NCBI GenBank assembly: GCA_038247995.1
Contig: JBBRUG010000062.1
Span: 1-21,111, forward strand
Origin: JBBRUG01 sp038247995
GTDB taxonomy: Bacteria > Chloroflexota > Chloroflexia > Chloroflexales > Chloroflexaceae
Direction of reading: 5' to 3'
DNA: 21,111 bases
Shown: positions 1 to 5,772 of the stretch, one piece after another
Layout of the letters: each line of letters begins with the position of its first letter
How positions within the stretch are numbered: the first letter of the stretch is position 1
Made by a program: the position numbers and the translations under genes
Notes under the pieces: generated by a model
What the model saw: only the letters and a program-made list of their open reading frames with translations
The model's database searches: none
Told to the model about the DNA's origin: nothing

Positions 1-611
1 AAGGTCATCGGCAAACCCGCCGCTACGGGCGCCGGAACACCGAGCGTCTTGCTCATCGGCAGGCGAGCGCCTTCTGGACGGGCCGGCGAAGACGTTGAAC
101 CGCCGCCGCCGCTCCGCCCGTCATCGGCAATTGCCCGCGCGATCCGCGCCCGGTTCACCGTCTGAAGCTCCGCACTCGGCCGGATTGCCCGCAAGCGCAC
201 GATTACCGCTAAACTCTCACCCGGTGCGAGCTGTTCGCCGCCACCAAGCAATTGCCAGGTGATCGTCTGGTTGCCGTCGTACACAAACGGCATTGTATCG
301 CTTAACGGCGGATCGTCGGGTTCGGCAAACGGCCCTGCGCCCACCGGCGCGACGATGGAACCAACAAATTCATCAACTAATTCAAGCTCGACGATCGGCA
401 CATCGCCGGCGTTCCGAATCGCGATCACAAACTCCAAAATTTGCCCCACCTGTACAACTTCACTGCCGCGTAACGTCTTGCTGATCTCCAGGCTTAGATC
501 CTGGGCATGAGCCGGCCGGGCAACAACGAACCCAAACGCCAACAGCGTCAGAGCGGAACCGAGCGCAACGCCAAACCAGAACCGGCGGCGTAGGAACGAT
601 GGAACCTTCAT
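1..611 (-). CDS. Secreted DUF11-type repeat protein, N-terminal part (runs off left edge)
   Basis: The minus frame is open from an ATG at 611-609 to the window edge, giving 203 complete codons without a stop; the C-terminus is missing. Residues 1-36 form a clear Sec signal peptide: basic start (RRR), a hydrophobic core of about 20 residues, and an AHA cleavage site followed by QD. After this comes a DUF11-like beta-sandwich unit (about 41-150) with the pattern SLEISKT, VGQILEFVIAIRNAGDVPI and VELVDEF-like text. A Gly/Ser-rich linker follows, and then what looks like a second unit starting LPMSKTLGV at about 185. A Shine-Dalgarno GGAGG (complement of 616-620) lies 4 nt before the ATG. DUF11 proteins are extracellular or cell-surface proteins, often long. 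The role here is unknown. It is transcribed away from dnaN. Confidence 0.8.
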   Translation of the reverse strand, partial: MKVPSFLRRRFWFGVALGSALTLLAFGFVVARPAHAQDLSLEISKTLRGSEVVQVGQILEFVIAIRNAGDVPIVELELVDEFVGSIVAPVGAGPFAEPDDPPLSDTMPFVYDGNQTITWQLLGGGEQLAPGESLAVIVRLRAIRPSAELQTVNRARIARAIADDGRSGGGGSTSSPARPEGARLPMSKTLGVPAPVAAGLPMT

Positions 612-746
612 GGAGCCTCCGTGGGGTAAAAGGGCTGAACGGCTGAACGAGTGAGTGGGTGAACGGCTGAAGTCATCCTGTTGGCGAATTGGCGGCCTGC
701 GCGGGTCGCCGCTTCAGCGGCCGGTTGCCGCACCGGAAACGTGCGG

Positions 747-846
747 CGCTTCAGCGCCAGCACCCTCGCTTCAGCGCCAGCACCCTCGCTTCAGCGCCAG
801 CACCCTCGCTTCAGCGCCAGCACCCTCGCTTCAGCGCCAGCACCCT
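747..846. repeat. Five perfect 20-bp tandem repeats
   Basis: The unit CGCTTCAGCGCCAGCACCCT occurs five times head to tail without a mismatch (747, 767, 787, 807, 827). Each unit contains the small dyad CGCT-TC-AGCG, and a sixth copy of that dyad lies just upstream at 710-719. The array ends about 50 bp upstream of the dnaN -10 box. There are no unique spacers, so it is not a CRISPR array. It may be a simple tandem repeat or an array of protein-binding sites. Confidence 0.95.
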
Positions 847-893
847 CTCACCCGCATAAACGAATCCGCCCTCCGTATTATACGCCGCCAGTG

Positions 894-902
894 TGCTATA
901 AT
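894..902 (+). promoter_or_regulatory. Extended -10 promoter for dnaN
   Basis: TGC directly followed by TATAAT (897-902) is a consensus extended -10 box. No good -35 hexamer is seen 16-18 bp upstream, as expected for TGn-type promoters. The predicted start near 909 would give a leader of about 130 nt that includes both heptad arms. The same GCTATAAT core occurs at two other predicted promoters in this window (2211-2218 on plus; 11888-11895 on minus). Confidence 0.6.
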
Positions 903-920
903 CTCGGCCACACGAGTTAA

Positions 921-1020
921 GGAATCAGGATTCAGGCGTCAGAAGTCAGAAGTCAGGCTAGAGGCTTCTCACTCGCCCGCACCTCCTGAATCCTGAATCC
1001 CGAATCCTGACTCCTGAATT
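921..1020. repeat. Inverted arms of heptanucleotide repeats in the dnaN leader
   Basis: The left arm has TCAG at 925, 932, 939, 946 and 953, an exact 7-bp period. The right arm has CCTGA (CCCGA once) at 985, 992, 999, 1006 and 1013, also an exact 7-bp period. The right arm is the reverse complement of the left-arm consensus (for example CCTGAATCCTGA against TCAGGATTCAGG). Paired, they would form a long imperfect hairpin with a loop of about 28 nt, ending about 10 nt before the dnaN Shine-Dalgarno sequence. Confidence 0.85.
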
Positions 1021-1041
1021 CTGTACTCATGAGGAGCCGCT

Positions 1042-2175
1042 ATGAAGCTGACCGTTCTGCAGGAAAATCTCAAGCGTGGCCTCGCCACCGTCAGCCATGC
1101 CGTAGCCGGAAAGAGCACCCTGCCTGTACTGGCAAATGTGCTGCTTGCCACCGACGGCGGGCGGCTGAAGCTGGCGGCAACAAACCTCGAAGTCGGCATT
1201 ACGCACTGGATCGGCGCCCAGGTCATTGAAGAAGGCGCAATTACTATTCCGGCCAAACTCCTCACAGATGTGATCGGCGGTCTGCCGAACGATAAAGTCA
1301 CCATGACGCTTGACGCGCGCACCCAGACGGTGAAGGTGGAATGCGGGCGTTTCGTGAGCAATATTAAAGGCATCGAGGCCGACGAGTTCCCGACGATCCC
1401 GACGATCAGCGATCGCGATCCGGCCGTGCGCATGCCACCCGATCTGCTGCGCGAAGCGATCGATCAGGTCGCCTTCGCCGCCGCCACCGACGACTCGCGC
1501 CCGGTGCTTGCCGGCGTGCTCGTGCGCCTGCGCGATCACCGCGTCATCCTCGCCGCCGCCGATGGCTTTCGCCTTGCAACGCGCAATGTGCAACTCACCG
1601 AGCCGCTCGCTCAGTCGGCTGAGTTTATTGTGCCCGCCCGCGCCCTGATCGAACTGAGCCGCATCCTCGGCGAGACGGACGGCAATGTCAGTATCACTGT
1701 CACGCCCGGCGGCGGACAGGCGCTGTTTCATACCGAAAATACCGAACTGGTATCGCGCCTGATCGACGGCAAGTTCCCCGATTTCGAGCGCATTATTCCC
1801 CAGCAATACACCACCCGCACGATTCTCGACACCGCCGAACTGGCTAAGGCCGTCAAGCTCGCCTCATATTTTGCCACCGCCAGCCAGAATGTAGTCAAGC
1901 TCGCCCTGGAATCGGGCGGGCAGATCGAACCGGGAAAGCTGGTGATCAGCGCCAACGCCGCCGAAGTCGGCGACAATACCGGTGAGATCGACGCGCTGGT
2001 TAATGGCGAGAACGGCCAGATCGCGCTGAATGTCAAGTACCTCGGCGATGCCCTCAGCGTCATTAAAACCGCCCAGGTGGCTCTGGAAACCCAGTCGAGC
2101 CAGAGCCCCGGTGTCTTCAAGCCCGTCGGCCAGGAAGGCTATGTGCATATCATTATGCCGATGAGCATCCGTTAA
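1042..2175 (+). CDS. dnaN: DNA polymerase III beta subunit (sliding clamp)
   Basis: The 377-aa product has the usual length for a bacterial beta clamp. The clamp is a ring-shaped homodimer, three similar domains per monomer (about 1-120, 121-250, 251-377), that tethers the replicative polymerase and other clamp-binding proteins to DNA. Recognisable family text includes the start MKLTVLQENL, the early segment STLPVLANVLL, the central SRPVLAGVLVRL, the segment FPDFERIIP, and the end YVHIIMPMSIR. The ATG at 1042 has GAGGAG at 1031-1036, 5 nt away. No dnaA, recF or gyrB lies beside it, so the classic origin cluster is not present on the visible side; on its left is a secreted protein on the other strand. 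An extended -10 promoter and a repeat-filled leader precede it. No terminator follows; another promoter begins 15 nt after its stop. Confidence 0.97.
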   Translation: MKLTVLQENLKRGLATVSHAVAGKSTLPVLANVLLATDGGRLKLAATNLEVGITHWIGAQVIEEGAITIPAKLLTDVIGGLPNDKVTMTLDARTQTVKVECGRFVSNIKGIEADEFPTIPTISDRDPAVRMPPDLLREAIDQVAFAAATDDSRPVLAGVLVRLRDHRVILAAADGFRLATRNVQLTEPLAQSAEFIVPARALIELSRILGETDGNVSITVTPGGGQALFHTENTELVSRLIDGKFPDFERIIPQQYTTRTILDTAELAKAVKLASYFATASQNVVKLALESGGQIEPGKLVISANAAEVGDNTGEIDALVNGENGQIALNVKYLGDALSVIKTAQVALETQSSQSPGVFKPVGQEGYVHIIMPMSIR

Positions 2176-2189
2176 AAAGCAAAACACTC

Positions 2190-2218
2190 TTGTCGGAAGC
2201 ATCCCTATCCGCTATAAT
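2190..2218 (+). promoter_or_regulatory. Promoter for the LuxR-type regulator gene
   Basis: TTGTCG (2190-2195) and TATAAT (2213-2218) are separated by exactly 17 bp, a strong sigma-A-like arrangement. The predicted start near 2225 leaves a leader of about 175 nt before the GTG at 2399. That leader carries a dispersed repeat copy at about 2320-2386. Confidence 0.65.
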
Positions 2219-2319
2219 GCATCAGACCCCACATGTAAAGTGTTTCTTCCGCCGCGTCTGAACTTCAGATCGGGGGTTGCCGGTAGCGGCGGGCAGAAGC
2301 ATTGAGCCTCTTCATCGAC

Positions 2320-2386
2320 GGCGCGAGCGCAGTGAGCCACCCGGTTCAGCGCCTTCATTGGCTCACATGTTCGACTCAGTGCTCAG
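2320..2386 (+). repeat. Dispersed repeat, copy A
   Basis: The core at 2321-2351 (GCGCGAGCGCAG, then GCCACCCGGTTCAGCG) matches the reverse complement of 19142-19172 at 29 of 31 positions. Weaker similarity continues to about 2386 (GCTCA, CATG, CTCAGTGC blocks in the same order). No transposase or target duplication is visible. It lies in the predicted leader of the regulator gene. Confidence 0.7.
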
Positions 2387-2398
2387 GGGGAGCCACTT

Positions 2399-3088
2399 GT
2401 GAGTGTTACCTCAATCGTGCTTGTCCACGCCCACGCCCTCTTCCGCGAGGGGCTACGGCACCACCTTGGTAGCCTGCCCGATTTTCGCATCGCCGGGGAG
2501 GCCAGTAACGGTCAGCAGGCCATCCAACTCGTCGATTACACCGATCCTGATCTGGTTCTGATGGAGGTTGATCTCCCTGGTGTGAACGGCCTGGAGGTTT
2601 CGCGAGCAATTAAGCGCACCCATCCTCACGTTGGAGTGTTGCTCTTTAGCTCGGCGATGGACGGCATGCAGGTTGTTAAGGCCATTCGCGCTGGCGTTGC
2701 GGCCTATCTGCCGCGTAATATCACCTGGCCCGATCTGCTCGAAATCCTTCATCAGGTGCGTCGCGGCGAGTATCCGATCAACGAGCTCGTCCTCTCGCTG
2801 CCCGAGGTGGCCGCCCAGGTGCTCCAGGCGTTCCGGGCGATGGTCGTCGATGAGGATACCCAGAGCATCTATTCGCCACTCTCGCCCCGCGAGCTTGAAG
2901 TGCTTGAACTGGTGGCCGCCGGGCGTACGAACAAAGAGATCGCAGTACTCCTGGATATTAGCAATCAGACGGTTAAGAACCACGTCTCGTCGATCCTGCG
3001 CAAGCTCGCCGTGAACGACCGCACCCAAGCGGTTGTGTATGCCATGCGCCGGGGTTGGATCAAAGTTGTCCTGCCCGGCGAGTCGTAA
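2399..3088 (+). CDS. NarL/LuxR-type response regulator with a degenerate receiver
   Basis: The 229-aa protein has a receiver-like domain (about 5-122) and a C-terminal LuxR/GerE helix-turn-helix (about 160-222: LSPRELEVLELVAAGRTNKEIA, then NQTVKNHVSSILRKL). The DNA-binding half is intact, so it should be a transcription factor. In the receiver the family residues are changed: the acidic pair is His10-Ala11, the phospho-accepting Asp position is Glu56 (VLMEVDLPG), the Ser/Thr position is Ser84, and the conserved Lys is Arg106 (YLPRN). Ordinary Asp phosphorylation is therefore unlikely; Glu56 might mimic the phosphorylated state. The start is GTG at 2399, with a GGGGGAG ribosome-binding site 6-7 nt away. 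No histidine kinase gene is nearby. The next gene, a lipoprotein, starts 30 nt after the stop and may be co-transcribed. Confidence 0.9.
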   Translation: MSVTSIVLVHAHALFREGLRHHLGSLPDFRIAGEASNGQQAIQLVDYTDPDLVLMEVDLPGVNGLEVSRAIKRTHPHVGVLLFSSAMDGMQVVKAIRAGVAAYLPRNITWPDLLEILHQVRRGEYPINELVLSLPEVAAQVLQAFRAMVVDEDTQSIYSPLSPRELEVLELVAAGRTNKEIAVLLDISNQTVKNHVSSILRKLAVNDRTQAVVYAMRRGWIKVVLPGES

Positions 3089-3118
3089 GCTCTGCGTCAA
3101 CGCTTCTTCCGGCCCTTC

Positions 3119-5191
3119 GTGAAAGGGATAAAGGCAAGCGCATTCGTGAACTTCCACCCGCCTAGATTGTTTGCGACCCTCGTCCTCGCTCTGATTGGCA
3201 CATTGGTCCTCGCCGGGTGCGAGCTTACCGCCGCCAGCGAGCGCGAGCAGGTTGCGAACGTGCAAACCATCCTCGCCGGCACGCCGTCGGCTACTCCCTC
3301 GCCCACGGTCACGCCGACGTTTACGGTCACGCCGACGCCGACGCCGACAGTCGGCCCTTCGCCCACAGCAAGCCAAACGCCGTTGCCGAGCGCTACATCA
3401 CTGCCGCCTACCCCTACGCCGAACCCGGCACTGGGCGATTTTAGCTTCTGCAATCAACAGGTTGGCACAGGGCTGGGGCGCTTCTCAGCCGGCCTCAGCG
3501 CGGTCGAAAGTACCGGCTTTCCGGCGTTCGAGCAGATCAGCATTGCCTTCGAGCTCGCGCCCGGCTCCGCGCCGCTTAGCGCCGCCGCAAGTTGCCTCAC
3601 TGCCGCCGCTCTGCTTACGCAAGGCGTTGATAGTGCGCCCGACGACTATGTGCTGCGCGTCGATCTGCCCGGTTGGCTGCGTGATGATCGTTTCGCCGAT
3701 GCAGGCCTCACCGAGACGCTGGCGATCACTGGCACCCGGACGATCACCAGTGCCGCCTGGGCGGTAACGCCCGGTGCCACCAGCGGCGCAACCCTGCTGA
3801 TTGGCCTCAACGAACCACTGCCCTATCGGTTGAGCATCGAGCGCAACCCCACCCGCCTGGTGATCGCCGTTGCGCGTCAATCGACGATCGTCAGCTCCAG
3901 CGATGTGCTGCGCATCCCCACCGGCGGCGGCGATCCTGAGCTTGCCGCGCCGCTGTTCTACCTGCTCGATGGCGATCTCTGGAAGCTGGAAGCCGGTGAC
4001 GATCCGCTCAACCTCACCGCTTCGCCCGAAACTGAAATCCATTTTGCCGTCAGTCCCGCTGGCGATCGGCTGGCCTTCTGCCGCGCCGCAGCCGGCCTCG
4101 ATCCCGCCGAAAGCAGCCTGCCGGTGCCGAGTTCGCTCTGGGTGATGGACGCCGATGGCGACAACCCGCGTCCGTTGCCGCAAGCCGGCATCAACTGCGC
4201 CGACCCGGCGTTTAGTCAGGATGGCGCTACCCTCGCTTTTACCGTCGATGAGACCGGCGCGCTCCCGGCGCAACGCACGATCTTCACGGTGCCCGCCGGT
4301 GGTGGCACGCCCACACGCCTGATCAGCGGCGCCGATGAGTGGAGCCGCACGGCGCCTCAATGGCTTGCCAACGATGCCCTGATCTTCGCCGCTACTGCCC
4401 AGGACGGGCGCAGCACACTGTTCCTCCGCCAGGATAGTGGCGAAGTACGCGATGTCGGCGCAGAACTAGCCGTAACCGATACCGGCGTGCGCTACAGCGC
4501 CTTCGGTGCCCCGCTCGTCAGCCGCGATGGTACGCGGATTGCCGTCACGGCTCAGCGCGCCGACTTCGCCGGCGCCGATCTGATTGTGCTCGATGCCGAC
4601 GGCGATGAGCTCGATGTGCTTGGCGCTCAGCGCGAAGTGCCTCCCCCACCCACGCCGACACCTACGCGCACGGCAACGGCAACCGCCACTCCCACCAGCA
4701 CTGCAACGCCGGAAGCCGCTGTTACCGGTACGCCGACAGCAACATCAACCGCCGAAGCTGATGCAGAAGCGACGGCAACGACACCCCCACCGACAAGTAC
4801 AGCCGCAACTGAGCCTGAACTCGAAGACGAGCCGGGCGTGCAGCGCGAAGGCCCATACACCACCCGCGCACTCGGCTGGGACGATGCCGGTGATCTGATC
4901 TATCTTAGTACGCTCTGCGCCAGCGACATCCTGCTCGATTATCAGATCTATCGCTGGGAAGGCGGGCGCAGCAACCTGCTCGCCACTGGTCAGAGTATGC
5001 GTGAGATCGGCGCAGCAACCGGCGTTGGGACAGGCATCGCCTATGTCGGCGGAACGCCCGCACCCGGCCCGCGTGGCGCCGGCGCAATCGACCTGCGCAC
5101 CGCCGCAAGCCTCTGGCTGTGGGATTTCGAAAGTGGCGCCCGCGGCGAGATCGCCACCACCGAACGGGGCATGACCGAGCTGAGTCGGTGA
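3119..5191 (+). CDS. Lipoprotein with TolB/PD40-like beta-propeller body and two Thr/Pro/Ala-rich linkers
   Basis: The 690-aa product has a lipoprotein signal: a hydrophobic stretch ending LVLAGC with the lipobox Cys34. It should be anchored outside the cell by lipid. Residues 54-103 form a Thr/Pro-rich stalk. Residues 110-255 form an unassigned domain whose end (PYRLSIERNPTRLVIAVA) resembles AMIN-type domains. Residues 275-500 contain repeats of the PD40/TolB kind (for example FAVSPAGDRLAF, PAFSQDGATLAF, PLVSRDGTRIAV). A second Thr/Ala/Pro-rich stretch (about 508-568) interrupts before a last propeller-like segment (577-690). The start is GTG at 3119; another GTG at 3146 would also keep the lipobox, and neither has a strong ribosome-binding site. 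Such proteins often bind surface ligands or partner proteins; no specific role can be given. Confidence 0.75.
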   Translation: MKGIKASAFVNFHPPRLFATLVLALIGTLVLAGCELTAASEREQVANVQTILAGTPSATPSPTVTPTFTVTPTPTPTVGPSPTASQTPLPSATSLPPTPTPNPALGDFSFCNQQVGTGLGRFSAGLSAVESTGFPAFEQISIAFELAPGSAPLSAAASCLTAAALLTQGVDSAPDDYVLRVDLPGWLRDDRFADAGLTETLAITGTRTITSAAWAVTPGATSGATLLIGLNEPLPYRLSIERNPTRLVIAVARQSTIVSSSDVLRIPTGGGDPELAAPLFYLLDGDLWKLEAGDDPLNLTASPETEIHFAVSPAGDRLAFCRAAAGLDPAESSLPVPSSLWVMDADGDNPRPLPQAGINCADPAFSQDGATLAFTVDETGALPAQRTIFTVPAGGGTPTRLISGADEWSRTAPQWLANDALIFAATAQDGRSTLFLRQDSGEVRDVGAELAVTDTGVRYSAFGAPLVSRDGTRIAVTAQRADFAGADLIVLDADGDELDVLGAQREVPPPPTPTPTRTATATATPTSTATPEAAVTGTPTATSTAEADAEATATTPPPTSTAATEPELEDEPGVQREGPYTTRALGWDDAGDLIYLSTLCASDILLDYQIYRWEGGRSNLLATGQSMREIGAATGVGTGIAYVGGTPAPGPRGAGAIDLRTAASLWLWDFESGARGEIATTERGMTELSR

Positions 5192-5250
5192 TGAAATATG
5201 TAGCGCACACCCTCAAGCGGCGAACAAATCAGTAAACAGGAGAACCCGCC

Positions 5251-5502
5251 ATGCTTACCGATTATATTCGTGCAGCAATGTATCGCGCCATCTATGAACT
5301 CCTGCCCGATGAGGAGGGGTTCTATGGCTCGATCCCCGGACTAGATGGTGTATGGGCGAATGCAACAACCCTCGAAGCATGTCGTGAGGAACTCCAAAGC
5401 ACCCTTGAAGAATGGATCATTCTTGGGTTACGTCTTGGTCATCCTATTCCAGTGCTAGACGATATTGACCTGAGTCGACCCGTGGCAGCGGAGGCCGCCT
5501 GA
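5251..5502 (+). CDS. hicB: HicB-family antitoxin
   Basis: The 83-aa product matches the short HicB (UPF0150) fold: YRAIYELLPDEEGFYGSIPGLDGVWANATTLEACREELQ followed by a helix ending LEEWIILGLRLGHPIPV. HicB antitoxins bind and block the HicA mRNA-cleaving toxin and usually repress their own operon. This one lacks a separate C-terminal DNA-binding domain. AGGAGA lies about 8 nt before the ATG. The hicB stop overlaps the hicA start (TGATG at 5500-5504), so the two are translationally coupled in the order antitoxin then toxin. The adjoining toxin gene is frameshifted, which leaves this antitoxin possibly without its target. Confidence 0.88.
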   Translation: MLTDYIRAAMYRAIYELLPDEEGFYGSIPGLDGVWANATTLEACREELQSTLEEWIILGLRLGHPIPVLDDIDLSRPVAAEAA

Positions 5503-5730
5503 TGCCGCCATGGGGCCCCGTAAGCCGAACCGTACTTGTTCGTACACTACGCAAACTTACGCAAACTTGGTTTTGAAGGTCCGTTCCCAGGCGGTCGCCA
5601 CGCATTCATGCTACGTGGTCAACGTCGAGTTCGCATTCCTAACCCCCACGCAGGCGACATTGGGGTAGGTTTGTTAGCACGTATACTTGAGCAGGCTAGC
5701 GTGACCCGTGAAGAATGGGAGGCGGTTTAG
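5502..5730 (+). pseudogene. hicA: HicA-family toxin, frameshifted by a 10-bp tandem duplication
   Basis: Reading from the ATG at 5502 (overlapping the hicB stop) gives MPPWGPVSRTVLVRTLRKL, a normal HicA N-terminus, then shifts and stops at 5574-5576 after 24 codons. The rest of HicA (LGFEGPFPGGRHAFML, RVRIPNPHAGDIGVGLLARILEQA, EEWEAV) continues in another frame to 5730. The cause is visible: ACGCAAACTT is present twice in tandem (5549-5568). Removing one copy restores one continuous frame of 72 codons. HicA toxins are small RNA-binding, mRNA-cleaving proteins; the key His of the GGRHAF motif is kept. A TTG at 5536 could in principle start a 64-aa product, because the second repeat copy again encodes LRKL, but it has no ribosome-binding site. 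Most likely it is inactivated or phase-variable; a sequencing error is also possible. Confidence 0.8.
5549..5568 (+). repeat. 10-bp tandem duplication inside hicA
   Basis: ACGCAAACTT at 5549-5558 is repeated exactly at 5559-5568. Ten bases is not a multiple of three, so the duplication shifts the hicA frame by one base. Confidence 0.95.
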
Positions 5731-5733
5731 GAG

Positions 5734-5767
5734 AAAAAGGGCGCGAGCAATGCTCACGCCCTTTTTT
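5734..5767. terminator. Bidirectional intrinsic terminator
   Basis: AAAAAGGGCG pairs with CGCCCTTTTT, continued by GAGC/GCTC after one mismatch, with an AAT loop. The A run on the left and the T run on the right make it usable on both strands. It sits between hicA (plus, ends 5730) and the FHA gene (minus, ends 5773). Confidence 0.9.
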
Positions 5768-5772
5768 GTACC

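Larger units (their letters stand above)
612..1041. other. 430-bp repeat-rich spacer between divergent genes
   Basis: No convincing gene is present. The spacer holds, in order: short repeats of GGCTGAACGG type (630-672), a CCGCTTCAGCGG dyad (709-720), five 20-bp tandem repeats (747-846), an extended -10 promoter (894-902), and two opposed heptad-repeat arms (about 921-1020) ending just before the dnaN ribosome-binding site. Reading frames that cross it are made of the repeats and have no protein-like composition. Confidence 0.7.

Noticed and set aside
747..846. CRISPR array
   Set aside because: The copies are directly adjacent with no unique spacers, and no cas gene is present.
655..996. Frames through the 20-bp repeats encoding periodic Ser/Ala/Pro text
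   Set aside because: The periodicity comes from the tandem repeat; 20 is not a multiple of three, so the reading is not kept in phase.
1027..1806. A 259-codon minus-strand frame opposite dnaN
   Set aside because: It is a shadow of the clamp gene codons; no ribosome-binding site or domain.
1..2398. Replication origin next to dnaN
   Set aside because: No cluster of DnaA boxes (TTATCCACA-like), AT-rich unwinding region or dnaA gene was seen around the clamp gene.
2453..3376. A 307-codon minus-strand frame opposite the regulator
   Set aside because: Its start is Arg-only low complexity and the rest mirrors the LuxR-type gene in antisense.
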